Shown: positions 33,832 to 42,714, counted from the stretch's first letter. The stretch: 46,687 bases of DNA from Clostridiales bacterium (GCA_017617525.1 JAFZWA010000025.1:1-46687); one strand, 5' to 3'. Notes: generated by a model from the sequence alone, not told the origin. Made by a program: numbers and translations.

Positions 33832-34073
33832 TAGCAAATTTGAAATTTCTTCACATTTTTGTGAAAAAAATTCATTTTCAAACAGAGAAAGTGTAAACAG
33901 GACCATCTGGACGGCCGGATCCAATATAGTTTTTTACTTTCTGTCTGCATGGGCACATTGCCGAAAACGCCTTAAAACAGGCGTGTCTGATGCAAAGCGC
34001 TGATCGTAGGATAGAAGAAAGGGATTTATACGCGCAAATTGTTTTGAGCACGCCCAATTGTGAAGAAATGTGA
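33832..34073. other. gene-free region upstream of the short pilin
   Basis: No gene is seen. A possible three-way junction lies at 33946-33994: TGCAT/ATGCA closing stem, GGCA-CAT-TGCC hairpin, GAAA, ACGCC/GGCGT hairpin with an 8-base loop. TTCACATTTTTGTGAA near 33850 is a small palindrome. I compared the region with c-di-GMP riboswitch cores and found no convincing match. Confidence 0.4.
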
Positions 34074-34074
34074 A
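34056..34074 (+). repeat. 19-bp direct repeat, copy 2
   Basis: AATTGTGAAGAAATGTGAA is identical to 29386-29404. The flanking bases differ (CCC before, AAGGGG after), so the identity stops sharply. It ends at the first base of the operon terminator. Confidence 0.7.
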
Positions 34075-34103
34075 AAGGGGATCATCTTACGATGATCCCC
34101 TTT
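34074..34103 (-). terminator. terminator of the pilB-pilO operon
   Basis: AAAGGGGATCATC (34074-34086), loop TTAC, GATGATCCCCTTT (34091-34103) is a perfect 13-bp stem. It lies 25 bases beyond the pilO stop codon. Confidence 0.8.
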
Positions 34104-34127
34104 GGGAAATTTACTTCAACCTGAGAA

Positions 34128-35270
34128 TTAGTCATCCGGAGTAGAAGCTGGCTCGTCGGCCGGCTTTTGACCGGTAAGAGCAGCTAACTGCTGATTGTAT
34201 TCTTCAGTGGAGATTGCACCAATGTGGTAAGCGACCTCAAGTTTAGCAAGGAACGGAGGCTTAGAAGAATTCTCTTCAAGAACAGCCTTAAGAGTCTTCC
34301 ATTCATAACCCCAGTGGCTCCATGCTGCGAAGCAACGATTTACTTCGAAGTCATAAGAGGACAGTGCAAGGTATCTGCCGTAAAGCGGAGAAGACTGCGG
34401 TACGTTGTAGAGATCCGGGTTAGTTACTACGAAGTAACTCGGGAGACCAACGATACCACCGGTTGCGATGTTCTCAGCGCCGACCCATGTCATGTAGTTC
34501 ATGTTTGTCGGAGCAGCAGAGATACGGTCAATAAGGTCGTAAGCAAATACGTCAACAGCTGCTGAGAATTCGCAGAAGCCCTGTCCCATATCTTCTACCT
34601 GGATGGATGCGATCTTAACATAGTCCGGAGCATCAGCCTGAATTGCCTTGATAGCAGCAACGAACTCATCATAACCAACGTAGGTGTTAGATCTGATCTC
34701 GTTAGCACTTGTAAGACCAAGTGCCTGAGCGTCAGGATTTACGGTATTTGTGTCACCCAGCGGGATGGAAAGCTGATTATAGAATACGCGATAGTCGATT
34801 CCACGCTCAATCTCTTCATCATGAGTGATCAACCAACCGTCAGTACCGGATACTCTGATAGTATAACGGGAAGACATTACACGGTTGGGGCTGACCTTAC
34901 CGTCAGTCATGTTTACCAGTTCGTACTCGAGAGGAGTATTGCTGACTTCTACAATAAACGGAATACCAGCATCTTCGAAGTGCTTGAAGAGCTTTCTCTG
35001 GATAGCACTTGTGTAGAGCTCAGGGAGAAGCTTATTCTCGAGAGTCTGAAGCTGATTCTTAAGCTCTTCGCGCTGTGCGTCAAGCTGTTCTGCCTGCTGG
35101 ATGATGGCATCATTCATAGCTTTTTCCTGTTCAACCTGGCTCAACTCTTCTTTGACAGTATTCAGTTTGTCAAGATTCTTCTTGATGATGCACAGATAGC
35201 ATACTGCGCCAAGAGCCAAGATAAGAACCAGAAACAGTAAGAATGTATCTTTACCGCCGGAATTTTTCAT
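34128..35270 (-). CDS. pilO: PilO-like pilus assembly protein
   Basis: The 380-residue protein has a short cytoplasmic N terminus, one membrane helix (TFLLFLVLILALGAVCYLCI) and a coiled coil (about 30-85, with repeated LDKLNTVKEELSQVEQEK-type heptads), then an extracytoplasmic domain. This is the PilO layout, though it is longer than the usual 200 residues, and a C-terminal extension ends in TPDD. Its start overlaps the pilN stop by one base (TGATG), with GGAGGTGA as ribosome site. The assignment rests mainly on gene order pilM-N-O and topology. Confidence 0.65.
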   Translation of the reverse strand: MKNSGGKDTFLLFLVLILALGAVCYLCIIKKNLDKLNTVKEELSQVEQEKAMNDAIIQQAEQLDAQREELKNQLQTLENKLLPELYTSAIQRKLFKHFEDAGIPFIVEVSNTPLEYELVNMTDGKVSPNRVMSSRYTIRVSGTDGWLITHDEEIERGIDYRVFYNQLSIPLGDTNTVNPDAQALGLTSANEIRSNTYVGYDEFVAAIKAIQADAPDYVKIASIQVEDMGQGFCEFSAAVDVFAYDLIDRISAAPTNMNYMTWVGAENIATGGIVGLPSYFVVTNPDLYNVPQSSPLYGRYLALSSYDFEVNRCFAAWSHWGYEWKTLKAVLEENSSKPPFLAKLEVAYHIGAISTEEYNQQLAALTGQKPADEPASTPDD

Positions 35271-36184
35271 CAGGACTCACCTCCATTATCTTTTGTTTCA
35301 GTAGCATACATGAATTCAATATTCGTGTTGCTGGAAATCTTACCAACCAATGCATCGCTTGCGATGATTTCGCTAAGTCTATCTGCAGAAACTGCAGTAC
35401 CGTTGATCTTAACGTTTACCAACTTGTAATCAACGCCATCCTGCGAATATGTAGCGATCTTTTCGAGCTTGTACTCTGCGCCGGAAGAGAAAGACTGAGT
35501 GTGCAGGTTTGTAAGAGGTGTCGGTGTAGATCCGTCAAGGAAAGAAGCGTAAGACAGTGTGAAGTGTCCCTTAAGTGTGCATTCGAAATGGAATGTGTAA
35601 CCGAAGTTAGCATACATCAGGGTTTCTTCATTAAGGTCAAAATCATTCGGATCGAACGGCGCGATCTTATCCTGAACGAAGCTGAACAGATTCTGTTCTT
35701 TCAGAAGGTGGAGATAGTTCATGGCAGCCTCTCTTGTAATGGACTGGCCATCGATCACTACGATTCCGTCTTCATCCTTGTAACCTGTAAGGATAACATC
35801 ATCCGGAAGATTCTCTTTGCAAGTAACGAGAGTCTCGGCAAGTGCTGCGTACTTACCAGCTACTCTGGAATCAAGAGTAGAGAGTACATAGTAGTAAGAG
35901 CGGAGATCTTCGACCTCAGACTGAGACTGGTCTTTAGCGGCAAGTCTCTGCTGATACTCGGCAGAAGCCATTGTCTTCTTGATGTCATTGATCTTATTCT
36001 GCTTATTCATGATCTGAATTCCACATACGATCCATACGATCAATGTGATAGCCAGGATCGCTACTGTGGCAAGCAGGAAGAATGGGAATGATGACGATAA
36101 TTGTTGAGAAGCACCGGAACTGAATTCTGAGAAGAAGTTCATGTCCTTTTTGGAAAAGTCATTTTTTGATTTTGCAAAACTCAT
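35270..36184 (-). CDS. pilN: PilN-like pilus assembly protein
   Basis: The 304-residue protein has a cytoplasmic N terminus of about 35 residues, one membrane helix (FFLLATVAILAITLIVWIVC) and a coiled coil, then a ferredoxin-like segment (LPDDVILTGYKDEDGIVVIDG) typical of PilN. PilN binds PilM through its N terminus and PilO through the periplasmic-side domain. The position between pilM and pilO agrees. AAAGGAGG precedes the start. Confidence 0.7.
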   Translation of the reverse strand: MSFAKSKNDFSKKDMNFFSEFSSGASQQLSSSFPFFLLATVAILAITLIVWIVCGIQIMNKQNKINDIKKTMASAEYQQRLAAKDQSQSEVEDLRSYYYVLSTLDSRVAGKYAALAETLVTCKENLPDDVILTGYKDEDGIVVIDGQSITREAAMNYLHLLKEQNLFSFVQDKIAPFDPNDFDLNEETLMYANFGYTFHFECTLKGHFTLSYASFLDGSTPTPLTNLHTQSFSSGAEYKLEKIATYSQDGVDYKLVNVKINGTAVSADRLSEIIASDALVGKISSNTNIEFMYATETKDNGGES

Positions 36185-36198
36185 AATCTCGCCTCCTT

Positions 36199-37317
36199 TC
36201 AGTTTTCACGAATGAGTGCGCCGCACGCATTCACATAATCACTAAGCATGAAGTCCTTCGGACCCTGAACTGTGTTCAGAGAACCAAGTACTTCAACCTG
36301 TGTACCTAACTGGCGAGCGAGCTCTTTGTCCATCTTTCTGTATCTCGCACCGGATCCGTAGAGGAAGCATGTGCTGATAGCATCGAGATGATACTTGGAG
36401 ATCGAGAACTGAGCTGTTCTGGAAATAGCATCTGTAAGGCTCTTGAAGTAAGCCGATACAGCACTGTTCAGAGAAGGCTCGTCCTTAACGGTCTCGTGCC
36501 ATACATCAATGTCAGAAACATCTACTGTGGAGATGCCTTCACCCTTAACTACCTGCAGACGGCGGGTGAGGATGGAAGACTTGTTCGCGGAGTTACCCTG
36601 AACCTTCTTAACAGTTTCTGCTACCTGACGGATGTTCGAGTGACCGAACTGAAGACGACGTGTCAGTACCGGGAATCCCTTATCGAGAACGGTAATGTTT
36701 GTTGTCTTCGAAGAAAGTTCGATGAGAAGCAGTGTGTTCGAATTGATGTTTGTTGTACCGTTGATCGTACCGCTCTTGAAGAGCTTTCTGATCGCGTTCG
36801 GGTTAACATCCAGAGCAACCGGTGAAAGAGCACTGGTCTTCATGAGCTCACGGAAGTCATTAGCAACATCCTTCGGAATCGCTGTAGCACGAACTTTGTA
36901 CTTCTGCTGCTTGGACTCCTCATCGAGTACCTTATCATAAATAATGTATTCTACGATCATGTCACGATTGTTTGTGCCCTGACCGAGAATTTCGTAGCGG
37001 ACCATGTCGCGGAGCTGATCGCCCTTAACAGCCGGCAGTTCAAGATCTCTTGTGTGAAGATAACTACCCTCAACTGTTAAAATTGCACGCTTGTCCTGAA
37101 TGTTGCTCTTTGCAAGAGCGTTCTTCAGAGCCATTACCACACCAAACTGGTCTGCGATAACGCCATCTGCGATTGTGTCGGACTCGAGCGGGATAAGACC
37201 AAACTTATCGATCGAAACTACACCGGTTTTACGGTTATAGCCGCCGAGTACCATTTTCATGTTTGAGCTGGAGACGTCAATAGATATCTCTCTGCTGGTT
37301 CCAGTTCCAAAAGCCAT
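36199..37317 (-). CDS. pilM: PilM, actin-like pilus assembly ATPase
   Basis: The 372-residue cytoplasmic protein has the actin/FtsA-like fold of PilM: phosphate-1 loop ISIDVSSSNMKMV near the N terminus, the RDMVRYEILGQG segment, LDVNPNAIRKLF, and phosphate-2 LLIELSSKTTNITVL, then FLYGSGARYRKMD. It anchors the PilN-PilO complex to the cytoplasmic motor. AAAGGAG fixes the start. Confidence 0.8.
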   Translation of the reverse strand: MAFGTGTSREISIDVSSSNMKMVLGGYNRKTGVVSIDKFGLIPLESDTIADGVIADQFGVVMALKNALAKSNIQDKRAILTVEGSYLHTRDLELPAVKGDQLRDMVRYEILGQGTNNRDMIVEYIIYDKVLDEESKQQKYKVRATAIPKDVANDFRELMKTSALSPVALDVNPNAIRKLFKSGTINGTTNINSNTLLLIELSSKTTNITVLDKGFPVLTRRLQFGHSNIRQVAETVKKVQGNSANKSSILTRRLQVVKGEGISTVDVSDIDVWHETVKDEPSLNSAVSAYFKSLTDAISRTAQFSISKYHLDAISTCFLYGSGARYRKMDKELARQLGTQVEVLGSLNTVQGPKDFMLSDYVNACGALIREN

Positions 37318-37341
37318 AATTAATCTCCTTTCGAGTTATCA

Positions 37342-38550
37342 TCACATAATGTTCTTGGTCATTGTGAGTACCGGCAGACCGCAGGCACCTACTACGACAA
37401 GAACGACACCGGCCATGATTACGATCATGATAGGCTCCATAGCCGCAGTCATCTTTGCTGTTGCGGCATCGGCTTCATCTTCGAAGAAGTCGGCAGCCTT
37501 ATCCAGGATGCTGTCCAAAGTACCGGATTCTTCACCGATCGCTGTCATTGCGTAAATCATAGGAGGGAACTCCTTGATTCCACGGATTGCTCTGGAAACA
37601 GAAGAACCTTTACGGATCTCGTTTCTGGATTCATAAAGCTGAGCTTCGAGCCATTTGTTTCCAAGAGTATGGCTGGTGATCTCCATGGAGTCCAGAACGC
37701 TGATACCGCTTCGCAGAAGCGTGGACATTGTTCTTGTGAAACGAGCCGCCGCGGTGGCTTTCTGAGCCTTTCCTACGACCGGCATGGAGAGCTTGAACTT
37801 AGCCCAGGCCATGCCACCCTTTTCAGAGTGCTTCCAGAGACGGAAAGCAACTACGATTGCGAGGATACCACCAAGATAGAGATACCAGAAATCAATGAGA
37901 CTGTCACTGAATGCCATTACGGCTTTGGTAAGACCCGGCAGTTCACCGCCCAACTCATCAAGAGTCTTGGCGAATCTCGGAACTACGAGAGTCATCAATC
38001 CGACTGTGATACCTAAGGTAACAACTGCGAGGATGATCGGGTAAACCATAGCGGCACCGACTTTGTTTTTCAACTTCTGTTCTTTTTCAAAGTGTGCAGC
38101 CAGACGGGACATTACTTCGTCGAGACGTCCGGATTCTTCACCTGCCGAGATCATGGATACCATGATGGTCGGGAGAGCTTTAGACTGTTCACGGAAAGCT
38201 TCGGACAGTGTTTTACCGGCTTGGATGGATTCATATACAGAACCGATAACTGTCTTCGCCTTCTTACTCTCTAACTGCTGATAGAGCATATCCAGTGAAC
38301 GGATAACCGTGATACCAGCGCTCAAAAGAGAAGAAAGCTGACGTGTGATGATCATGAGATCCTTCGTCTTCAGCTTCGGACTTCCGATATTCATCGAGAG
38401 AATACCGGCGCCTGTGTCCTGCTCAAGTGAAGCAATGAAACGACCGTCCGCGCGGAGCATCTTTGAAGCATCTGCTAAAGTTGCGGCTTCAATGACGCCT
38501 TTGCTGGAGCGACCCGCTGCATCAACTACTTCATATTTAAAATTTGGCAT
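37342..38550 (-). CDS. pilC: PilC, type IV pilus platform protein
   Basis: The 402-residue protein has two T2SSF domains (about 68-190 and 270-392) separated by membrane helices, the standard GspF/PilC architecture. Motifs are RQLSSLLSAGITVIRSLDML, MISAGEESGRLDEVM and, in the second domain, FTRTMSTLLRSGISVLDSME and AIGEESGTLDSILDKAA. It couples the PilB/PilT motors to pilin polymerisation in the membrane. AAGGAGG precedes the start. Confidence 0.92.
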   Translation of the reverse strand: MPNFKYEVVDAAGRSSKGVIEAATLADASKMLRADGRFIASLEQDTGAGILSMNIGSPKLKTKDLMIITRQLSSLLSAGITVIRSLDMLYQQLESKKAKTVIGSVYESIQAGKTLSEAFREQSKALPTIMVSMISAGEESGRLDEVMSRLAAHFEKEQKLKNKVGAAMVYPIILAVVTLGITVGLMTLVVPRFAKTLDELGGELPGLTKAVMAFSDSLIDFWYLYLGGILAIVVAFRLWKHSEKGGMAWAKFKLSMPVVGKAQKATAAARFTRTMSTLLRSGISVLDSMEITSHTLGNKWLEAQLYESRNEIRKGSSVSRAIRGIKEFPPMIYAMTAIGEESGTLDSILDKAADFFEDEADAATAKMTAAMEPIMIVIMAGVVLVVVGACGLPVLTMTKNIM

Positions 38551-38576
38551 GAAGCGAACCTCCTTCTTTTTTATTA

Positions 38577-39698
38577 TCAGTATTCAAGAGTACTAAACAG
38601 GCCACTTGATACAGAGTTCGCGGAACCTGCAGAAGCCAGGTAACGACGATACTCATCAGGATCTTTACAGCGATTGATCGCTGTCTCGCGGGTGATAAGA
38701 CCTTTCTTTGTGAGCTCGGCGAGATAGTAGTCGAGCGAGCACATACCCATCTTCAGGTTTGTGGCGATCGTGTTATCGATCTGATAGGTCTTACCCTCAC
38801 GGATAAGGTTACGTACAGCGTCATTTGCGATGAGGATCTCAAATGCTGCTACACGTCCGGAACCATCAGCACGCGGCAGAAGTGTCTGAGAGATAACGGC
38901 AACGAGAACGGTACCGAGCTGGACACGGATCTGATCCTGCTGATGCGGAGGGAATACGTCAATAATACGGTTGATGGTATCTGCCGCACCACTTGTGTGG
39001 AGGGTGGACATAACCAAGTGACCGGTTTCTGAAGCGGTGATAGCGGTACTGATCGTGTCAAGGTCACGCATCTCACCGACCATGATAACATCCGGGTCTT
39101 CACGAAGAGCGGCACGGAGGGCGTTTGCGAATGAAAGGGTATCCTCGTGAACTTCACGCTGGTTGATCATCGACTCGCCGTGACGGTGCAGGTACTCGAT
39201 CGGTTCCTCCAGAGTGAGAACGTGACAACGTCTGTTCTGGTTGATGTGGCCAACCATGGCAGCCAGAGTTGTCGACTTACCGGAACCCGTAGGACCGGTA
39301 ACGAGGATCAATCCACGCGGTTTCAGAGCAAGGTCTTTGAAAAGTTCCGGAAGACCAAGTCTCTCGCAGGAAGGGATCTCCGTTGTAATTGTACGAGCAG
39401 CCAGCGTGTAACTTCCGCGCTGCTTAAATACGTTGCAACGGAAACGGCTGTAATCCTTAACTACGTATGAGAAGTCGATCTCACCACGCTCGTTGAGGTA
39501 CTGCTGTCTGGACTTGTCCAACATGGACTTACACAGATACTCAGTGTCACTCTGTGTCAGGATGTTGGAATTCAAGGGCATGAGTTCACCGTGTACGCGG
39601 ATCATCGGTGGCAGACCAACGGTGATGTGCGTATCGGACGCCTGGCGGCGAACAGCCTCTGTGAGAATGGCATCCATACTTAATGTAAATTCTTCCAC
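38577..39698 (-). CDS. pilT: PilT retraction ATPase
   Basis: The 373-residue hexameric ATPase has Walker A GPTGSGKSTT, Walker B DVIMVGEMRD, the His box GHLVMSTLHT and the PilT-specific AVRNLIREGKTYQI, which distinguishes retraction from extension motors. It starts at GTG 39698, 7 bases after GGAGG and 12 bp downstream of pilB. Its presence predicts retractile pili able to support twitching, DNA uptake or surface sensing. Confidence 0.92.
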   Translation of the reverse strand: MEEFTLSMDAILTEAVRRQASDTHITVGLPPMIRVHGELMPLNSNILTQSDTEYLCKSMLDKSRQQYLNERGEIDFSYVVKDYSRFRCNVFKQRGSYTLAARTITTEIPSCERLGLPELFKDLALKPRGLILVTGPTGSGKSTTLAAMVGHINQNRRCHVLTLEEPIEYLHRHGESMINQREVHEDTLSFANALRAALREDPDVIMVGEMRDLDTISTAITASETGHLVMSTLHTSGAADTINRIIDVFPPHQQDQIRVQLGTVLVAVISQTLLPRADGSGRVAAFEILIANDAVRNLIREGKTYQIDNTIATNLKMGMCSLDYYLAELTKKGLITRETAINRCKDPDEYRRYLASAGSANSVSSGLFSTLEY

Positions 39699-39710
39699 TT
39701 TCTTTCCTCC

Positions 39711-41399
39711 TTAACCGTCAATGGAATATGTTACTTTACTCATCTCTGCAACAGTAGTAATACCCTCCAGTACTAACGCTGCAGCTGAGTCGGCAAGCAT
39801 AAGTGTGCCTTCGGAGACTGCCAGAGCGCGCATCTCATCTTCACCTGCGCGACGCTCGAGCAATGCTCTCATAGCCTTTGTCATGATAACTACTTCGTGG
39901 ATAGCGATACGGCCTTTATAGCCTTTCTCACCGCACTCGGAACAACCGGCGCCACGATAGAGTTTCTGTCCGGGCTTAAGTTTCAGAAGTTCGACTTCAT
40001 CCGGACCAGGCGTGTACTCCTCACGGCAGTTGGTGCAGATACGACGAACGAGACGCTGGGCAACAACTCCGATAAGAGCGGTCGAAACCATGAATGGCTC
40101 GATACCCATATCGATCAAACGGTTGATTGAAGAAACAGCGTCGTTGGTGTGAATTGTGCTGAATACCAAGTGACCAGTGATAGCAGCACGCATGGCGATC
40201 TCGGCGGTCTCACCGTCACGGATCTCACCGACGAGGATGATATCCGGGTCCTGACGGAGAATAGAACGCAGACCACTGGCGAATGTCATACCCGCTTTTG
40301 CATTAACCTGTACCTGGTTAATACCTGGGATCTGGATTTCGACCGGGTCCTCAACAGTTACGATGTTCGTTTCAGGAGTGTTCTTCTCGGAGAGAAGGGT
40401 ATAGAGGGTAGTTGTTTTACCGGAACCGGTAGGACCGGAGATAAGACATACACCCTGTGGTACCTTAACAATCTTGTCGATCATCTCATTGTTGTGTTCG
40501 CTGATACCAAGATACTTACGGTTCAGGTTGGCGTCGTTCTTAGCCAAGATACGGATAACCGTTTTTTCACCGTGTACTGTTGGGAGGATGGATACACGCA
40601 TGTCAACCGGTTTGCCGTTGATGGTGGTCTGAACACGACCGTCCTGAGGAATACGCTTCTCGGCAATGTTCATGCCGGAAAGGATCTTAATACGAGTGAT
40701 GATGGCGTCACGGGCGGCAACAGGGTTGCTCATGATCTCCTGGAGCACACCATCGATACGGATACGGACTCGAACGCGATCTTCCATCGGTTCGATGTGA
40801 ATATCTGAGGAATTCGCACGGATAGCAAACTCGATGATGGAGTTAACGAGCTTAACTACAGGTGCGTTGTTTACTTCGTCGGTGATCTCGTCGCCGAGCT
40901 TCTTCATATCGTCGATATCAAGGTCGGAAGCAAGGTCGTCAGCTGCCTGCTTGGCAACTTCTCTACCATAGTTCATCTTGATCGCGGCAAGGATCTGCTG
41001 CTTTGGCGCAAGAAGGGTAACGATGTCTTTTCCGGTACGGAAACGAAGGTCATCGGTTACAAGGATATTGAGCGGGTCGTAAATAGCTACGACGAGTTTC
41101 TTGTTGTCGTCATCTCCGTCAAAAGCAACAGGAATGATCAGGTTCTCCTCGCAATACTGCTCGGTAACAACCTTTGTTGCTTCCTGGTCGATATCTACCT
41201 GTTGAAGATCGATAATAGGGAGATCGTACTGGCTGGAAATTGCTCTTAAGATATCCAGCTCTGTCAAAAGGCCTTTTTCTACGATGATTTCTCCGAGTCT
41301 TTTCTTGGAGCTATCTGCGCGCTGTGCCTCGAGCGCCTCCTGTAATTCAGCCTGTGACAGAAAACCGCTGTCGATAAGAATATCGCCTAATCGTTTCAT
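39711..41399 (-). CDS. pilB: PilB extension ATPase with MshEN c-di-GMP-binding domain
   Basis: The protein has 562 residues from the second of two adjacent ATGs (41399), which is better spaced from GGGAGGG than the first (41402). Residues 1 to about 60 carry two MshEN motifs in tandem: RLGDILIDSGFLSQAELQEA and RLGEIIVEKGLLTELDILRA, each ending in a Q. This is the known c-di-GMP-binding pattern of MshE-type ATPases. The motor domain has Walker A GPTGSGKTTT, Walker B DIILVGEIRD, a His box, and the four-cysteine zinc site (CTNC, CSEC). It powers pilus extension and heads the operon pilB-T-C-M-N-O. Confidence 0.93.
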   Translation of the reverse strand: MKRLGDILIDSGFLSQAELQEALEAQRADSSKKRLGEIIVEKGLLTELDILRAISSQYDLPIIDLQQVDIDQEATKVVTEQYCEENLIIPVAFDGDDDNKKLVVAIYDPLNILVTDDLRFRTGKDIVTLLAPKQQILAAIKMNYGREVAKQAADDLASDLDIDDMKKLGDEITDEVNNAPVVKLVNSIIEFAIRANSSDIHIEPMEDRVRVRIRIDGVLQEIMSNPVAARDAIITRIKILSGMNIAEKRIPQDGRVQTTINGKPVDMRVSILPTVHGEKTVIRILAKNDANLNRKYLGISEHNNEMIDKIVKVPQGVCLISGPTGSGKTTTLYTLLSEKNTPETNIVTVEDPVEIQIPGINQVQVNAKAGMTFASGLRSILRQDPDIILVGEIRDGETAEIAMRAAITGHLVFSTIHTNDAVSSINRLIDMGIEPFMVSTALIGVVAQRLVRRICTNCREEYTPGPDEVELLKLKPGQKLYRGAGCSECGEKGYKGRIAIHEVVIMTKAMRALLERRAGEDEMRALAVSEGTLMLADSAAALVLEGITTVAEMSKVTYSIDG

Positions 41400-41534
41400 C
41401 ATACCCTCCCAAATTGATGTACGTTAGAATTTTGCGGGAAAAACACCCTCCCGCGAGGTTATATGTCGATAATAGTAATTTACACCCAAACGGCGATGTT
41501 TGTATAGTCTTACGAGATAAACAAAAAATTACAA

Positions 41535-41567
41535 TTTCGCTGATACTACCAGCGAAACTGTTATAAT
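41535..41567 (+). promoter_or_regulatory. dyad and extended -10 in the pilB/pilD intergenic region
   Basis: TTTCGCTG (41535-41542), 7-base spacer, CAGCGAAA (41550-41557) is a perfect dyad, followed by extended TGTTATAAT (-10 at 41562-41567) reading toward pilD. The dyad occupies the spacer position of this promoter. Confidence 0.55.
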
Positions 41568-41636
41568 CTTGTAACCCTTTCCCGAACTGACATAGTGCAA
41601 AACCATTGTCTTTTTCTCAATAAATATACATGGATT

Positions 41637-41748
41637 TTGCCATTTTTGCAACTAAAACTGACTATATTGTCAAAAGATTTGCAAAAAACTTTGATAAAAA
41701 CACATTGATTTTGCAACGTTGTTTGCAAAGAAAACGCATTTATACTAT
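41637..41748. promoter_or_regulatory. cluster of TTGCAA repeats before the prepilin peptidase gene
   Basis: The palindromic hexamer TTGCAA occurs at 41646, 41679, 41711 and 41723, with a TTGCCA variant at 41637. The first three intervals of the full copies are 33, 32 and 12 bp, so the larger ones are near three helical turns. TTGTTT (41719-41724) and TATACT (41741-41746), 16 bp apart, may be a second promoter within the cluster. The region is AT-rich and holds no gene. Confidence 0.5.
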
Positions 41749-41780
41749 TGTTATAGAGAAATCAAGAGGAGTGTGAAAGT

Positions 41781-42647
41781 ATGGGTCCCGAGACAGTTTT
41801 AGCAATCTTGAACATCGTGTTGGCAGGGATGTTCGGTGCCGTTATCGGCAGCTTTACCAACGTTTGTATCTACCGAATTCCGGAGCACCGCACGGTCGTT
41901 AAAGGCCATTCGATGTGTATGACATGTGGTCATGAGCTGGGTGCTCTTGATCTGGTTCCGATCTTCAGCTGGCTCTGCCTCGGCGGGAAATGCCGTTACT
42001 GCAAGACTCCGATCTCCTCGAGATATATTAAGATCGAAAGCCTTACGGCTCTGATGTATATTCTGATGGCGGCGACACATCTGTCGATGTTCATGGATCC
42101 GACAGCTGTTGACCCGATGACGAACATCTTCCCGTTCATCGAACTTTGCGCTCTGTTTATCATGATCAACATCATCATCGTTGAAATGATGATCATGCAC
42201 GATACGGGTTCTTCCATGTACGGTCTGTCAGTCGCTCTTCTGATCGATTTTGCGGTCCAGCTCTTCGCGCGCATCATGAACGTTGTCAATAATGACGCTT
42301 CAAAAGAACTGGGATCGAAGATCACGGGATGGGGCATCGAGTTCGTAGTCGGCGCGGCGATCGCTTTCCTCGCTGTCGTGATCGCGGTGCTTTTCTCGAA
42401 TAAGCCGAAAGAACTGAAGAGTTATCTTCACGATAGCAAAGGCAAGGCGCTCCGTACTTCCGACTTGTTCGCGATCGTACTCGGCGGCGTGATCGGAATC
42501 GTTCCTTCGGCAGTCGCTTCGATCGTTTATCTCATCGCAAGGATCGCGATCGGAAACGGAAAGAAAGTAAAGTATCTCGGAAATATCCTGGCGGCCGGCG
42601 CGGCAGTCGGATTCTTCGGATATGCCGCTTATCTGATCATCAAATGA
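41781..42647 (+). CDS. pilD: prepilin peptidase homologue with altered active-site motifs
   Basis: The 288-residue polytopic protein has the N-terminal PilD domain: GAVIGSFTNVCIYRIPEHR, then the CMTC and CRYC pairs of the zinc/methylase segment and SSRYIKIESLTAL. In the peptidase half the first aspartate motif (usually FIDxxxxxxPD) reads IIIVEMMIMHDTG, with Glu at the Asp place. The second (usually GxGDxKL) reads LRTSDLFAI, keeping only the Asp. It should cleave and methylate prepilins if active. GAGGAG precedes the start, and it faces pilB divergently. Confidence 0.75.
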   Translation: MGPETVLAILNIVLAGMFGAVIGSFTNVCIYRIPEHRTVVKGHSMCMTCGHELGALDLVPIFSWLCLGGKCRYCKTPISSRYIKIESLTALMYILMAATHLSMFMDPTAVDPMTNIFPFIELCALFIMINIIIVEMMIMHDTGSSMYGLSVALLIDFAVQLFARIMNVVNNDASKELGSKITGWGIEFVVGAAIAFLAVVIAVLFSNKPKELKSYLHDSKGKALRTSDLFAIVLGGVIGIVPSAVASIVYLIARIAIGNGKKVKYLGNILAAGAAVGFFGYAAYLIIK

Positions 42648-42671
42648 TAAGTTGGCTTATATATAGGTAAG

Positions 42672-42680
42672 TGCTATAAT
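42672..42680 (+). promoter_or_regulatory. extended -10 promoter of the yebC-family gene
   Basis: TGCTATAAT lies 35 bases before the start codon, which is preceded by GGTGGAGG. Confidence 0.6.
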
Positions 42681-42714
42681 ACTGTGTACATTTTTATAAG
42701 GTGGAGGTTTTCCT

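Noticed and set aside
33900-34050. c-di-GMP riboswitch before the pilin gene
   Set aside because: ATGCAAAGC resembles part of the class I core, but the GGGCAAACC segment and the P3 receptor are missing, and the inferred promoter lies downstream on the - strand.
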